From assembly GCF_014647875.1 (NCBI RefSeq), contig NZ_BMQA01000012.1, positions 62,001-126,000 on the forward strand: a stretch of 64,000 bases of DNA. Direction: 5' to 3'. The translations under genes and the position numbers were made by a program. Origin of the DNA: Streptomyces brasiliensis (lineage in GTDB: Bacteria > Actinomycetota > Actinomycetes > Streptomycetales > Streptomycetaceae). Below the pieces are notes generated by a model. The model worked only from the letters and a program-made list of their open reading frames with translations, did no database searches and was not told the DNA's origin. How positions within the stretch are numbered: the stretch's first letter is position 1; every line of letters starts with the position of its first letter. This document shows positions 50,873-59,506 of this stretch, piece by piece.

Positions 50873-51938
50873 GTGTCTGGCACTCCTCGTGCCGGACGAC
50901 CTCCGGTGTTCGATCGCCCCTGCCCGCGCCCCACTTCCCGCCCTCCTCCGGCACCAGCAGTTCCGCCACGTCCAGGACGTGGTGGCCGGCCATGGAGGGC
51001 AGACAGGTGCCGCGCGCCGGGCCGATCGCCGCGGCCCAGTCGGCCGGGATCGCCGCCGCGCCCTGGGTCGCGCCGGCCAGGGCGCCCGCCACCGCGGCCG
51101 TGGTGTCGGCGTCGCGGCCCATGTTGACGGCGGTCAGGACGGCCTGCCGGAAGTCCCCGTCGGCCGCCGCGTACGCCCCGAAGGCGAGGGCCACCGCTTC
51201 GGGCGCCAGGTCGGTCCAGGGGTAGCCGCCGATGACGACGGCGGAGCGCACCGCGCGCTCCCCGCGGTGCGCCACGGCCACGGCCCGCCGCAGCGAACGG
51301 GCCGTCCAGGAGTCGTCCGGTACGACGGCCAGGGCGGAGGCGACGACCGCGATGGTCGGTGCGCCCGCCATGGCCGCCGCGACCCCGGCCGCCACCGCCT
51401 GGCCGCCGTAGATGCCCTCGCCGTCGTGGCTGACCGAGCCGTCGATCGCCACCAGGCGGGCCGCCTCGGCGGGCCGGCCCGCCGCGAACACCCCGAACGG
51501 CGCCGCCCGCATCGCGAGCCCGTCGCTCCAGGCATGGCGGTGCTGGGCCGAGATGGGCGCGGCCAGTCCCCGGCGCAGATTCTCCAGCGTGCCGCGCTCG
51601 CTGAAGCCCGCGCCCCGGAAGGGCCCCTCGTCGCGGTCGGCGATCCACTCGTGCCAGGCCGCCTCGACATGCGCCGGGGTGAGCGCCGAGCCGTGCCGGG
51701 CGAGCAGCAGCCCCGAGAAGATCGCATACTCCGTGTCGTCCGTGCCGGACGGCTTCGCGGCCACGTATCCGGTGACACGGCCCCACCGGGCGCGGATCTC
51801 GGAGGGCTTCATGTTCTCGGCGGGCGCTCCGAGAGCATCCCCCACGGCGAGGCCGAGCAGCGCGCCGCGGGCCCGCTCGCGCAGTTCGGCGGCGTCCCCG
51901 GGCGCCGGGGCCGAGGGGACGCAGGCGATCGATGCCAT
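50823..51938 (-). CDS. ADP-ribosylglycohydrolase family protein 4
   Basis: The 371-aa protein has an intact family fold: RARGALLGLAVGDALGAPAEN, KPSGTDDTEYAIFSGLLLARHG (TDDT motif), and TAVNMGRDADTTAAVAGALAGA with the second metal cluster. It is the first gene of the minus-strand operon. GGAGAGGCAGCC before ATG 51938 is a good ribosome site. It is separated from gene 3 by 190 bp that contain decayed copies of its own 3' end. Substrate unknown. Confidence 0.9.
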   Translation of the reverse strand: MASIACVPSAPAPGDAAELRERARGALLGLAVGDALGAPAENMKPSEIRARWGRVTGYVAAKPSGTDDTEYAIFSGLLLARHGSALTPAHVEAAWHEWIADRDEGPFRGAGFSERGTLENLRRGLAAPISAQHRHAWSDGLAMRAAPFGVFAAGRPAEAARLVAIDGSVSHDGEGIYGGQAVAAGVAAAMAGAPTIAVVASALAVVPDDSWTARSLRRAVAVAHRGERAVRSAVVIGGYPWTDLAPEAVALAFGAYAAADGDFRQAVLTAVNMGRDADTTAAVAGALAGATQGAAAIPADWAAAIGPARGTCLPSMAGHHVLDVAELLVPEEGGKWGAGRGDRTPEVVRHEECQTPDPQAYVLADEHEVRP

Positions 51939-52071
51939 GGGCTGCCTCTCCGTCGGGGACCTTGGCGGATGTGTCCCACGGGAGGGGCGCGCGTGAGCAC
52001 CGCGCGCCCCAGCATCACCCGGTCGACATCTGCGCATAGCTCTTCACGGATGAGCAAGAAAGGGTAAAGCA

Positions 52072-52090
52072 GCAGGTTAGCCCAGCCTTT
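52072..52090. promoter_or_regulatory. Candidate iron-box-like site upstream of the VIT1/CCC1 gene
   Basis: GCAGGTTAGCCCAGCCTTT matches the actinobacterial DmdR/IdeR 19-bp consensus at about 12 of 19 positions, including an intact AGGTTAG half. It lies about 90 bp before the metal-transporter start. The other half is poor, so this is a weak candidate. 51939-52177 otherwise holds only the divergent promoters. Confidence 0.3.
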
Positions 52091-52177
52091 CCTTGCTGGC
52101 AGGGACGAAATTATGGGCGTACGTTCGGTGTTGTCGAAAAGTAGAACGTGTCCAATGAAGCTCTTTGGGGGACTCTC

Positions 52178-52909
52178 ATGGCCATCATCGATACCGAGGC
52201 GGCGCTGCACGAGGCGCACAGAGACAACCACACGCACCGCGATGTGAACGGCGGCTGGCTGCGCCCCGCCGTCTTCGGTGCGATGGACGGCCTCGTCTCC
52301 AACCTCGCCCTGCTGACCGGCGTCGCCGGTGGCTCGGTCGGCCACCAGACGATCGTGATCACCGGCCTCGCGGGACTCGCCGCCGGTGCCTTCTCGATGG
52401 CGGCCGGTGAATACACCTCCGTCGCCTCCCAGCGTGAACTGGTCGAGGCCGAGCTGGCGGTCGAGCGGCGCGAGCTGCGCAAGCACCCCCAGGACGAGGA
52501 GGCGGAGCTCGCCGCGCTCTACGAGGCCCGGGGTGTCGAGCCCGCGCTGGCCCGCGAGGTCGCACGGCAGCTGTCCGCCGACCCCGAGCAGGCCCTGGAG
52601 ATACATGCCCGTGAGGAGCTGGGCGTCGACCCGGGCGACCTGCCTTCGCCGCTCGTCGCGGCCGTGTCGTCGTTCGGTGCCTTCGCGCTCGGTGCCCTGC
52701 TGCCCGTACTGCCGTATCTGCTGGGCGCGACCGCGCTGTGGCCGGCCGTGCTGCTGGCGCTCGCCGGGCTGTTCGGCTGTGGTGCCGTGGTGGCCAAGGT
52801 GACCGCGCGGACCTGGTGGTTCAGCGGTCTGCGGCAGCTCGCCCTGGGTGGCGCAGCGGCCGGTGTGACCTACGCCTTGGGCACTCTGTTCGGAACGGCC
52901 GTAGGATAG
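52178..52909 (+). CDS. VIT1/CCC1 family metal (Fe2+/Mn2+) transporter
   Basis: The 243-aa protein has five hydrophobic segments and the VIT1/CCC1 pattern: PAVFGAMDGLVSNLALLTGVAGG, GLAGLAAGAFSMAAGEYTSVASQRELVEAEL, a cytoplasmic acidic domain rich in Glu (metal-binding hub), then SPLVAAVSSFGAFALGALLPVLPYLLGA and the final helix. Such proteins export or sequester ferrous iron or manganese. ATG 52178 has TTTGGGGGA upstream; a GTG at 52148 is possible. It is divergent from the ADP-ribosylglycohydrolase operon. Confidence 0.92.
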   Translation: MAIIDTEAALHEAHRDNHTHRDVNGGWLRPAVFGAMDGLVSNLALLTGVAGGSVGHQTIVITGLAGLAAGAFSMAAGEYTSVASQRELVEAELAVERRELRKHPQDEEAELAALYEARGVEPALAREVARQLSADPEQALEIHAREELGVDPGDLPSPLVAAVSSFGAFALGALLPVLPYLLGATALWPAVLLALAGLFGCGAVVAKVTARTWWFSGLRQLALGGAAAGVTYALGTLFGTAVG

Positions 52910-52917
52910 ATCGCATG

Positions 52918-52945
52918 CTACTTATGCGTTGGGCGGCATAAGTAG
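52918..52945 (+). terminator. Perfect inverted repeat after the VIT1/CCC1 gene
   Basis: CTACTTATGC (52918-52927) and GCATAAGTAG (52936-52945) are perfect inverted repeats with an 8-nt loop, 9 bp after the stop. It lacks a T-run, so it may be a weak terminator or a protein-binding palindrome. Confidence 0.5.
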
Positions 52946-53191
52946 CCGGTTACCCGCTGGTTTCGAATGCTTAACCACCGGGCATGAGCCGTAAGCGCTG
53001 CGCGCAATGACGCCTGCGGTGCACCCGCGAGGTGGGCGGCGACGCTCCCCCCGCTCCTTCGGGCCGACAGACACCGATCTGTCCACGTCGGCCCCCACAG
53101 ACTTTCCGCCGCCGTGCGCGTACCCCCCGCCACCCGGCGACGTCCGCATGTTGGAACGGAGTATTCGGTTCCCGAGATCCGCCCCCATCAT

Positions 53192-53207
53192 GTAACCTGC
53201 ACGAAAT
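53192..53207 (+). promoter_or_regulatory. GlnR-like half site upstream of gltB
   Basis: GTAAC-CTGCAC-GAAAT fits the GTnAC-N6-GaAAc half of the GlnR box with a single change in the last base. It lies 106 bp before ATG 53313. I see no second half site at the usual spacing. The region 52946-53312 contains no gene I can support. Confidence 0.4.
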
Positions 53208-53312
53208 TTTGCACCCCCGCAGAGGGCCAACGTCGTCCCTCGGCACATGCTCCCCCAGAGCCTTAAGAGCCTGGGAGGCGCTTCCAGCCACATGACGACG
53301 ACGGGAGAGCCG

Positions 53313-56300
53313 ATGCGTACGCCGCGCCAGCCGTCCCAGCACTCCACAAATGGCCAGAACTGGTCGTTCATGGATGCTCGCCCTGCCGCGCAGGGTATGT
53401 ACGACCCCCGCGACGAGCACGACGCCTGCGGCGTCGGCTTCGTGGCCACCCTCACCGGTGAGGCGAGCCATGCGCTGGTCGAGCAGGCGCTCACCGTGCT
53501 GCGCAACCTCGAGCACCGCGGCGCGACCGGCTCCGAGCCCGACTCGGGCGACGGTGCGGGCCTGCTCTCCCAGGTGCCCGACGCCTTCTTCCGTGAGGTG
53601 GCCGGATTCGACCTCCCCGCAGCCGGGGCGTACGCCGTCGGCATCGCCTTCCTGCCCGAGGACGGGACTCAGGACGCCGTCTCACGGATCGAGACGATCG
53701 CCGCCGAGGAGGGACTGACGGTCCTCGGCTGGCGCGAGGTCCCCGTCGCCCCCGACCTCCTCGGCGCCACCGCCCGGTCGACCATGCCCGCCTTCCGTCA
53801 GGTCTTCGTGGCCGACGGACAGTCGGAGGGCATCGACCTCGACCGCAAGGCCTTCGTGCTGCGCAAGCGCGCCGAGCGCGAGGCCGGTGTCTACTTCCCG
53901 TCGCTCTCGGCCCGCACGATCGTGTACAAGGGCATGCTGACCACCGGCCAGCTCGAGCCCTTCTTCCCGGACCTGTCCAACCGCCGCTTCGCCTCCGCGA
54001 TCGCGCTCGTGCACTCCCGGTTCTCCACGAACACCTTCCCGTCGTGGCCGCTCGCGCACCCCTACCGCTTCGTCGCGCACAACGGTGAGATCAACACCGT
54101 CAAGGGCAACCGCAACTGGATGCGTGCCCGCGAGTCCCAGCTCGTGTCCGACCTGTTCGGCTCTGCCGACCATGGATACAGCGGCGACAAGGGCCTGGAG
54201 CGCATCTTCCCGGTCTGTACGCCGGACGCCTCCGACTCGGCGTCCTTCGACGAGGTGCTCGAACTCCTGCACCTGGGTGGGCGTTCGCTGCCGCACTCCG
54301 TGCTGATGATGATCCCGGAGGCGTGGGAGAACCACGACTCCATGGACCCGGCCCGGCGCGCCTTCTACAACTTCCACTCCACGATGATGGAGCCCTGGGA
54401 CGGCCCGGCCTGTGTCACGTTCACCGACGGCACCCAGGTCGGCGCGGTCCTCGACCGCAACGGTCTGCGTCCCGGCCGTTACTGGGTCACCGACGACGGC
54501 CTGGTCGTCCTCGGCTCCGAGGTCGGCGTCCTCGACATCGACCCCTCCCGGGTCGTGCGCAAGGGCCGGCTGCAGCCCGGCAAGATGTTCCTCGTCGACA
54601 CGGTCGAGCACCGCATCATCGAGGACGACGAGATCAAGGCGACCCTCGCCGCCGAGCAGCCGTACGCGGAGTGGATCGAGGCCGGCGAGATCGAGCTGGG
54701 CGACCTGCCCGAGCGCGAGCACATCGTCCACACCCACGCCTCGGTCACCCGCCGCCAGCAGACCTTCGGTTACACCGAGGAGGAGCTGCGCGTCATCCTC
54801 GCGCCGATGGCCAAGTCCGCCGCCGAGCCGATCGGCTCGATGGGCACGGACTCGCCGATCGCCGCGCTGAGCGAGCGCCCGCGCCTGCTCTTCGACTACT
54901 TCACCCAGCTGTTCGCGCAGGTCACCAACCCGCCGCTGGACGCGATCCGCGAGGAGCTGGTCACCTCCCTGCGCTCGTCGCTCGGCCCGTCGGGCAACCT
55001 CCTCGACCCGACGGCCGCCTCCTGCCGCTCCGTCGTGCTGCCCTTCCCGGTCATCGACAACGACGAGCTGGCCAAGCTCATCCACATCAACGCCGACGGC
55101 GACATGCCCGGCTTCAAGGCCGCGACGCTGTCCGGTCTCTTCCGGGTCGGCGGCGGCGGTGACTCCCTCGCCGCGCGCATCGACGAGATCTGCGCCGAGG
55201 CCGACGCCGCCATCGAGAACGGCGCCCGGCTGATCGTCCTGTCGGACCGTCACTCGGACGCCGAGCACGCCCCGATCCCCTCGCTGCTGCTCACCGCGGC
55301 CGTCCATCACCACCTCATCCGCACCAAGCAGCGCACCCAGGTGGGCCTGCTCGTCGAGGCCGGTGACGTCCGCGAGGTCCACCACGTCGCCCTGCTGATC
55401 GGCTACGGCGCCGCCGCCGTGAACCCGTACCTGGCGATGGAGTCCGTCGAGGACCTGGTCCGTGCAGGGACGTTCCTGCCGGGCATCGAGTCCGAGAAGG
55501 CCATCCGCAACCTGATCTACGCGCTGGGCAAGGGCGTCCTCAAGGTCATGTCCAAGATGGGCATCTCGACCGTCGCCTCCTACCGCGGCGCCCAGGTCTT
55601 CGAGGCCGTCGGTCTCGACGAGGCCTTCGTGGAGAAGTACTTCAACGGTACGGCCACCAAGATCGGCGGCGTCGGTATCGACGTCATCGCCAAGGAGGTC
55701 GCCGCCCGGCACGCGAAGGCGTACCCCGCCTCCGGCATCGCGCCCGCCCACCGCGCCCTGGAGATAGGGGGCGAATACCAGTGGCGCCGCGAGGGCGAGC
55801 CGCACCTGTTCGACCCGGAGACGGTCTTCCGCCTCCAGCACTCCACGCGCACCGCCCGCTACGACATCTTCAAGAAGTACACGGACCGGGTGAACGAGCA
55901 GTCCGAGCGCCTGATGACGCTGCGCGGCCTGTTCGGCTTCACGTCGGACCGGCAGCCGATCTCCATCGACGAGGTCGAGCCGGTCTCCGAGATCGTCAAG
56001 CGCTTCTCCACCGGTGCCATGTCGTACGGCTCCATCTCGCGCGAGGCGCACGAGACGCTGGCCATCGCCATGAACCAGCTGGGCGGCAAGTCCAACACCG
56101 GTGAGGGCGGCGAGGACCCGGACCGCCTGTACGACCCGGCGCGCCGCTCCGCGATCAAGCAGGTCGCCTCCGGCCGCTTCGGCGTGACCTCGGAGTACCT
56201 GGTCAACGCGGACGACATCCAGATCAAGATGGCTCAGGGCGCCAAGCCCGGCGAGGGCGGTCAGCTGCCCGGCCACAAGGTGTACCCGTGGGTGGCGAAG

Positions 56301-57929
56301 ACCCGGCACTCGACGCCGGGCGTGGGGCTCATCTCCCCGCCGCCGCACCACGACATCTACTCCATCGAGGACCTGGCCCAGCTGATCCACGACCTCAAGA
56401 ACGCGAACCCGCAGGCGCGGATCCACGTCAAGCTGGTCTCCGAGGTCGGCGTCGGCACGGTCGCCGCGGGTGTCTCCAAGGCACACGCGGACGTGGTCCT
56501 CATCTCCGGCCACGACGGCGGCACCGGTGCCTCCCCGCTGACCTCGCTGAAGCACGCGGGTGGTCCCTGGGAACTCGGTCTCGCCGAGACCCAGCAGACC
56601 CTGCTGCTCAACGGCCTGCGCGACCGGATCGTGGTCCAGACGGACGGCCAGCTGAAGACCGGCCGTGACGTCGTCATCGCCGCACTGCTCGGCGCCGAGG
56701 AGTTCGGTTTCGCGACCGCGCCGCTCGTCGTCTCCGGCTGCGTCATGATGCGCGTCTGCCACCTGGACACCTGCCCGGTCGGCATCGCCACCCAGAACCC
56801 GACCCTCCGCGACCGGTTCGCCGGCAAGGCCGAGTACGTCGTGAACTTCTTCCGGTTCATCGCCGAGGAGGTCCGCGAGATCCTCGCCGAGCTGGGCTTC
56901 CGCTCCATCGAGGAGGCCGTCGGCCACGCCGAGGCGCTCGACGTCACGCGTGCGGTGGAGCACTGGAAGGCTCAGGGCCTCGACCTGGCGCCGCTGTTCC
57001 ACGTGCCCGAGCTGCCCGAGGGCGCGGTGCGCCACCAGATCGTCGGCCAGGACCACGGCCTGGAGAAGGCCCTGGACAACGAGCTGATCAAGCTCGCCGC
57101 CGACGCCCTGGCCGCCTCCAGCGCCATCGACGCCCAGCCGGTGCGCGCCCAGGTCGCGATCCGCAACATCAATCGCACGGTCGGCACCATGCTCGGCCAC
57201 GAGGTGACGAAGAAGTTCGGTGGCGCGGGCCTGCCCGACGACACCATCGACATCACCTTCACCGGCTCGGCCGGCCAGTCCTTCGGCGCCTTCCTGCCGC
57301 GTGGTGTCACGCTGCGCCTGGAGGGCGACGCCAACGACTACGTCGGCAAGGGCCTCTCCGGTGGCCGCGTGATCGTCCGCCCGGACCGGGGCGCCGACCA
57401 CCTCGCCGAGTACTCGACGATCGCGGGCAACACGATCGCGTACGGCGCGACGGGCGGCGAGCTGTTCCTGCGCGGCCGTACGGGCGAGCGCTTCGGTGTC
57501 CGCAACTCCGGTGCGCTGGTGGTCGCGGAGGGCGTGGGCGACCACGGCTGCGAGTACATGACCGGCGGTCACGCGGTGGTCCTCGGCGAGACGGGCCGCA
57601 ACTTCGCGGCCGGCATGTCGGGCGGTATCGCGTACGTCATCGACCTCGACCGCGACAACGTCAACGCCGGCAACCTCGCGTCGGTCGAGGCGCTCAGCGA
57701 GGGCGACAAGCAGTGGCTGCACGACGTGGTGCGCCGTCACCAGGAGGAGACCGGCTCGACGGTCGCCGAGAAGCTCCTGGCCGAGTGGGACACGGCGGTC
57801 GACCGCTTCAGCAAGATCATCCCCAGCACCTACAAGGCAGTGCTCGCCGCCAAGGACGCCGCCGAGCGAGCCGGTCTGTCCGAGACCGAGATCACCGAGA
57901 AGATGATGGAGGCGGCGATCAATGGCTGA
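53313..57929 (+). CDS. gltB: Glutamate synthase (NADPH) large subunit
   Basis: The 1538-aa protein makes glutamate from 2-oxoglutarate and glutamine. After a propeptide of about 38 residues comes the N-terminal nucleophile C39 of the class II glutaminase (DEHDACGVGFVATL). Then follow the central domain, the FMN-binding synthase domain (GGKSNTGEGGEDP, HDGGTGASPLTSLKHAG) and the 3Fe-4S cluster CVMMRVCHLDTCPVGIA. The C-terminal beta-helix (GRTGERFGVRNSGALVVAEG) is complete. GGGAGAGCCG precedes ATG 53313; other in-frame ATGs exist upstream at 53292 and downstream at 53370. It overlaps gltD by 8 bp. Confidence 0.97.
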   Translation: MRTPRQPSQHSTNGQNWSFMDARPAAQGMYDPRDEHDACGVGFVATLTGEASHALVEQALTVLRNLEHRGATGSEPDSGDGAGLLSQVPDAFFREVAGFDLPAAGAYAVGIAFLPEDGTQDAVSRIETIAAEEGLTVLGWREVPVAPDLLGATARSTMPAFRQVFVADGQSEGIDLDRKAFVLRKRAEREAGVYFPSLSARTIVYKGMLTTGQLEPFFPDLSNRRFASAIALVHSRFSTNTFPSWPLAHPYRFVAHNGEINTVKGNRNWMRARESQLVSDLFGSADHGYSGDKGLERIFPVCTPDASDSASFDEVLELLHLGGRSLPHSVLMMIPEAWENHDSMDPARRAFYNFHSTMMEPWDGPACVTFTDGTQVGAVLDRNGLRPGRYWVTDDGLVVLGSEVGVLDIDPSRVVRKGRLQPGKMFLVDTVEHRIIEDDEIKATLAAEQPYAEWIEAGEIELGDLPEREHIVHTHASVTRRQQTFGYTEEELRVILAPMAKSAAEPIGSMGTDSPIAALSERPRLLFDYFTQLFAQVTNPPLDAIREELVTSLRSSLGPSGNLLDPTAASCRSVVLPFPVIDNDELAKLIHINADGDMPGFKAATLSGLFRVGGGGDSLAARIDEICAEADAAIENGARLIVLSDRHSDAEHAPIPSLLLTAAVHHHLIRTKQRTQVGLLVEAGDVREVHHVALLIGYGAAAVNPYLAMESVEDLVRAGTFLPGIESEKAIRNLIYALGKGVLKVMSKMGISTVASYRGAQVFEAVGLDEAFVEKYFNGTATKIGGVGIDVIAKEVAARHAKAYPASGIAPAHRALEIGGEYQWRREGEPHLFDPETVFRLQHSTRTARYDIFKKYTDRVNEQSERLMTLRGLFGFTSDRQPISIDEVEPVSEIVKRFSTGAMSYGSISREAHETLAIAMNQLGGKSNTGEGGEDPDRLYDPARRSAIKQVASGRFGVTSEYLVNADDIQIKMAQGAKPGEGGQLPGHKVYPWVAKTRHSTPGVGLISPPPHHDIYSIEDLAQLIHDLKNANPQARIHVKLVSEVGVGTVAAGVSKAHADVVLISGHDGGTGASPLTSLKHAGGPWELGLAETQQTLLLNGLRDRIVVQTDGQLKTGRDVVIAALLGAEEFGFATAPLVVSGCVMMRVCHLDTCPVGIATQNPTLRDRFAGKAEYVVNFFRFIAEEVREILAELGFRSIEEAVGHAEALDVTRAVEHWKAQGLDLAPLFHVPELPEGAVRHQIVGQDHGLEKALDNELIKLAADALAASSAIDAQPVRAQVAIRNINRTVGTMLGHEVTKKFGGAGLPDDTIDITFTGSAGQSFGAFLPRGVTLRLEGDANDYVGKGLSGGRVIVRPDRGADHLAEYSTIAGNTIAYGATGGELFLRGRTGERFGVRNSGALVVAEGVGDHGCEYMTGGHAVVLGETGRNFAAGMSGGIAYVIDLDRDNVNAGNLASVEALSEGDKQWLHDVVRRHQEETGSTVAEKLLAEWDTAVDRFSKIIPSTYKAVLAAKDAAERAGLSETEITEKMMEAAING

Positions 57930-59385
57930 CCCGAAGGGCTTCCTGAACCACGGCCGTGAGGTCGCCGAGACCCGTCCCGTCGGTGAGCGCGTCAAGGACT
58001 GGAACGAGGTCTACGTCCCCGGCTCCCTGCTGCCGATCATCAGCAAGCAGGCCAGCCGGTGCATGGACTGCGGCATCCCGTTCTGCCACAACGGCTGTCC
58101 GCTCGGGAACCTGATCCCGGAGTGGAACGACTACGCCTACCGCGAGGACTGGACCGAGGCCTCCGAGCGGCTGCACGCCACGAACAACTTCCCGGAGTTC
58201 ACGGGCAGGCTGTGCCCCGCCCCGTGCGAGTCGGCGTGCGTGCTCGGCATCAACCAGCAGCCGGTCACCATCAAGAACGTCGAGGTCTCGATCATCGACA
58301 AGGCGTGGGAGACCGGTGACGTCGCCCCGCAGATCCCCGAGCGGCTGTCCGGCAAGACGGTCGCGGTCATCGGCTCGGGCCCGGCGGGCCTCGCCGCAGC
58401 CCAGCAGCTGACGCGGGCCGGCCACACGGTCGCCGTGTACGAGCGCGCGGACCGCGTCGGCGGCCTCCTGCGCTACGGCATCCCCGAGTTCAAGATGGAG
58501 AAGCGGCACATCAACCGCCGTATCGAGCAGATGCGCGCGGAAGGCACCCGCTTCCGCACCGGCGTCGAGATCGGCCGCGACCTCATGGCGACCGACCTCA
58601 AGAAGCGGTACGACGCGGTCGTCATCGCCGCCGGCTCCACCACCGCCCGCGATCTCCCCGTCCCCGGCCGGGAGTTGAAGGGCGTCTACCAGGCGATGGA
58701 ATACCTGCCGCTGTCCAACAAGGTCCAGGAGGGCGACTACGTGGTGTCGCCCCTCTCGGCCGAGGGCAAGCACGTCGTCGTCATCGGCGGCGGCGACACC
58801 GGCGCGGACTGCGTGGGCACCGCCCACCGCCAGGGCGCAGCCTCCGTCACGCAGCTGGAGATCATGTCCCGCCCGAACGACGAGCGGCACGCGACGAACC
58901 AGCCCTGGCCGACCTTCCCGATCCTCTACAAGGTCACCTCGGCCCACGAGGAGGGCGGCGAGCGCATCTACTCGGCGTCCACGACCCACTTCGAGGGCGA
59001 CGAGGACGGCAACGTCCAGTGGCTGCACCTGGCCGAGGTCGAGTTCGTCGACGGCAGGCTGACCCAGAAGCCGGGCACGGAGCGCAAGATCCCCGCCCAG
59101 CTGGTCACCCTCGCCATGGGCTTCACCGGCACCGACCGTGAGAACGGCCTGGTCGAGCAGTTCGGCCTGGAGCTCGACGAGCGCGGCAACGTCGCCCGCG
59201 ACGCCGACTTCCGGACCAATGTGCCGGGCGTGTTCGTCGCCGGTGACGCGGGCCGCGGCCAGTCGCTCATCGTGTGGGCGATCGCCGAGGGCCGCTCGGC
59301 GGCCAAGGGCGTCGACCGCTACCTGACCGGCGCCAGCGACCTCCCGGCCCCGATCCGCCCGACGGACCGCGCGCTGGTGGTCTGA
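57922..59385 (+). CDS. gltD: Glutamate synthase (NADPH) small subunit
   Basis: The 487-aa protein passes electrons from NADPH to GltB. N-terminal cysteine clusters CMDCGIPFCHNGCPLGN and CPAPCESACVLGI bind the 4Fe-4S centres. An FAD-binding GSGPAGLAAAQQL and a NADPH-binding GGGDTGADCVG follow, and GDAGRGQSLIVWAIAEGR closes the FAD site. It overlaps gltB by 8 bp, so the two subunits are translated together. A hairpin at 59444-59489 follows. Confidence 0.97.
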   Translation: MADPKGFLNHGREVAETRPVGERVKDWNEVYVPGSLLPIISKQASRCMDCGIPFCHNGCPLGNLIPEWNDYAYREDWTEASERLHATNNFPEFTGRLCPAPCESACVLGINQQPVTIKNVEVSIIDKAWETGDVAPQIPERLSGKTVAVIGSGPAGLAAAQQLTRAGHTVAVYERADRVGGLLRYGIPEFKMEKRHINRRIEQMRAEGTRFRTGVEIGRDLMATDLKKRYDAVVIAAGSTTARDLPVPGRELKGVYQAMEYLPLSNKVQEGDYVVSPLSAEGKHVVVIGGGDTGADCVGTAHRQGAASVTQLEIMSRPNDERHATNQPWPTFPILYKVTSAHEEGGERIYSASTTHFEGDEDGNVQWLHLAEVEFVDGRLTQKPGTERKIPAQLVTLAMGFTGTDRENGLVEQFGLELDERGNVARDADFRTNVPGVFVAGDAGRGQSLIVWAIAEGRSAAKGVDRYLTGASDLPAPIRPTDRALVV

Positions 59386-59443
59386 CAGCCCGGCTGAGCA
59401 CCACGTCAAAAGACGTCCCGTACAAGGGCGTACGGAACACAGT

Positions 59444-59489
59444 ACGGCGCCTGCCCCAGTCCCCGACCGGACGAAGGGGCAGGCGCCGT
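59444..59489. terminator. Terminator after gltD, convergent with the chitosanase gene
   Basis: ACGGCGCCTGCCCC (59444-59457) pairs with GGGGCAGGCGCCGT (59476-59489) over 14 bp with an 18-nt loop. It can serve both convergent genes. Confidence 0.82.
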
Positions 59490-59506
59490 CGCATGTCCCG
59501 GTGTGC

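Noticed and set aside
52910..53312. tRNA-like TTTCGAATGC text and short ORFs before gltB
   Set aside because: No cloverleaf arms around it, and the short frames lack ribosome sites and conservation; treated as regulatory DNA.
53682..57995. Very long open frame antisense to gltB (over 1400 codons)
   Set aside because: It is the mirror of a GC-rich gene with G/C third positions; the translation is low-complexity Leu/Val/Gly/Arg/Asp with no domain, and gltB is certain.
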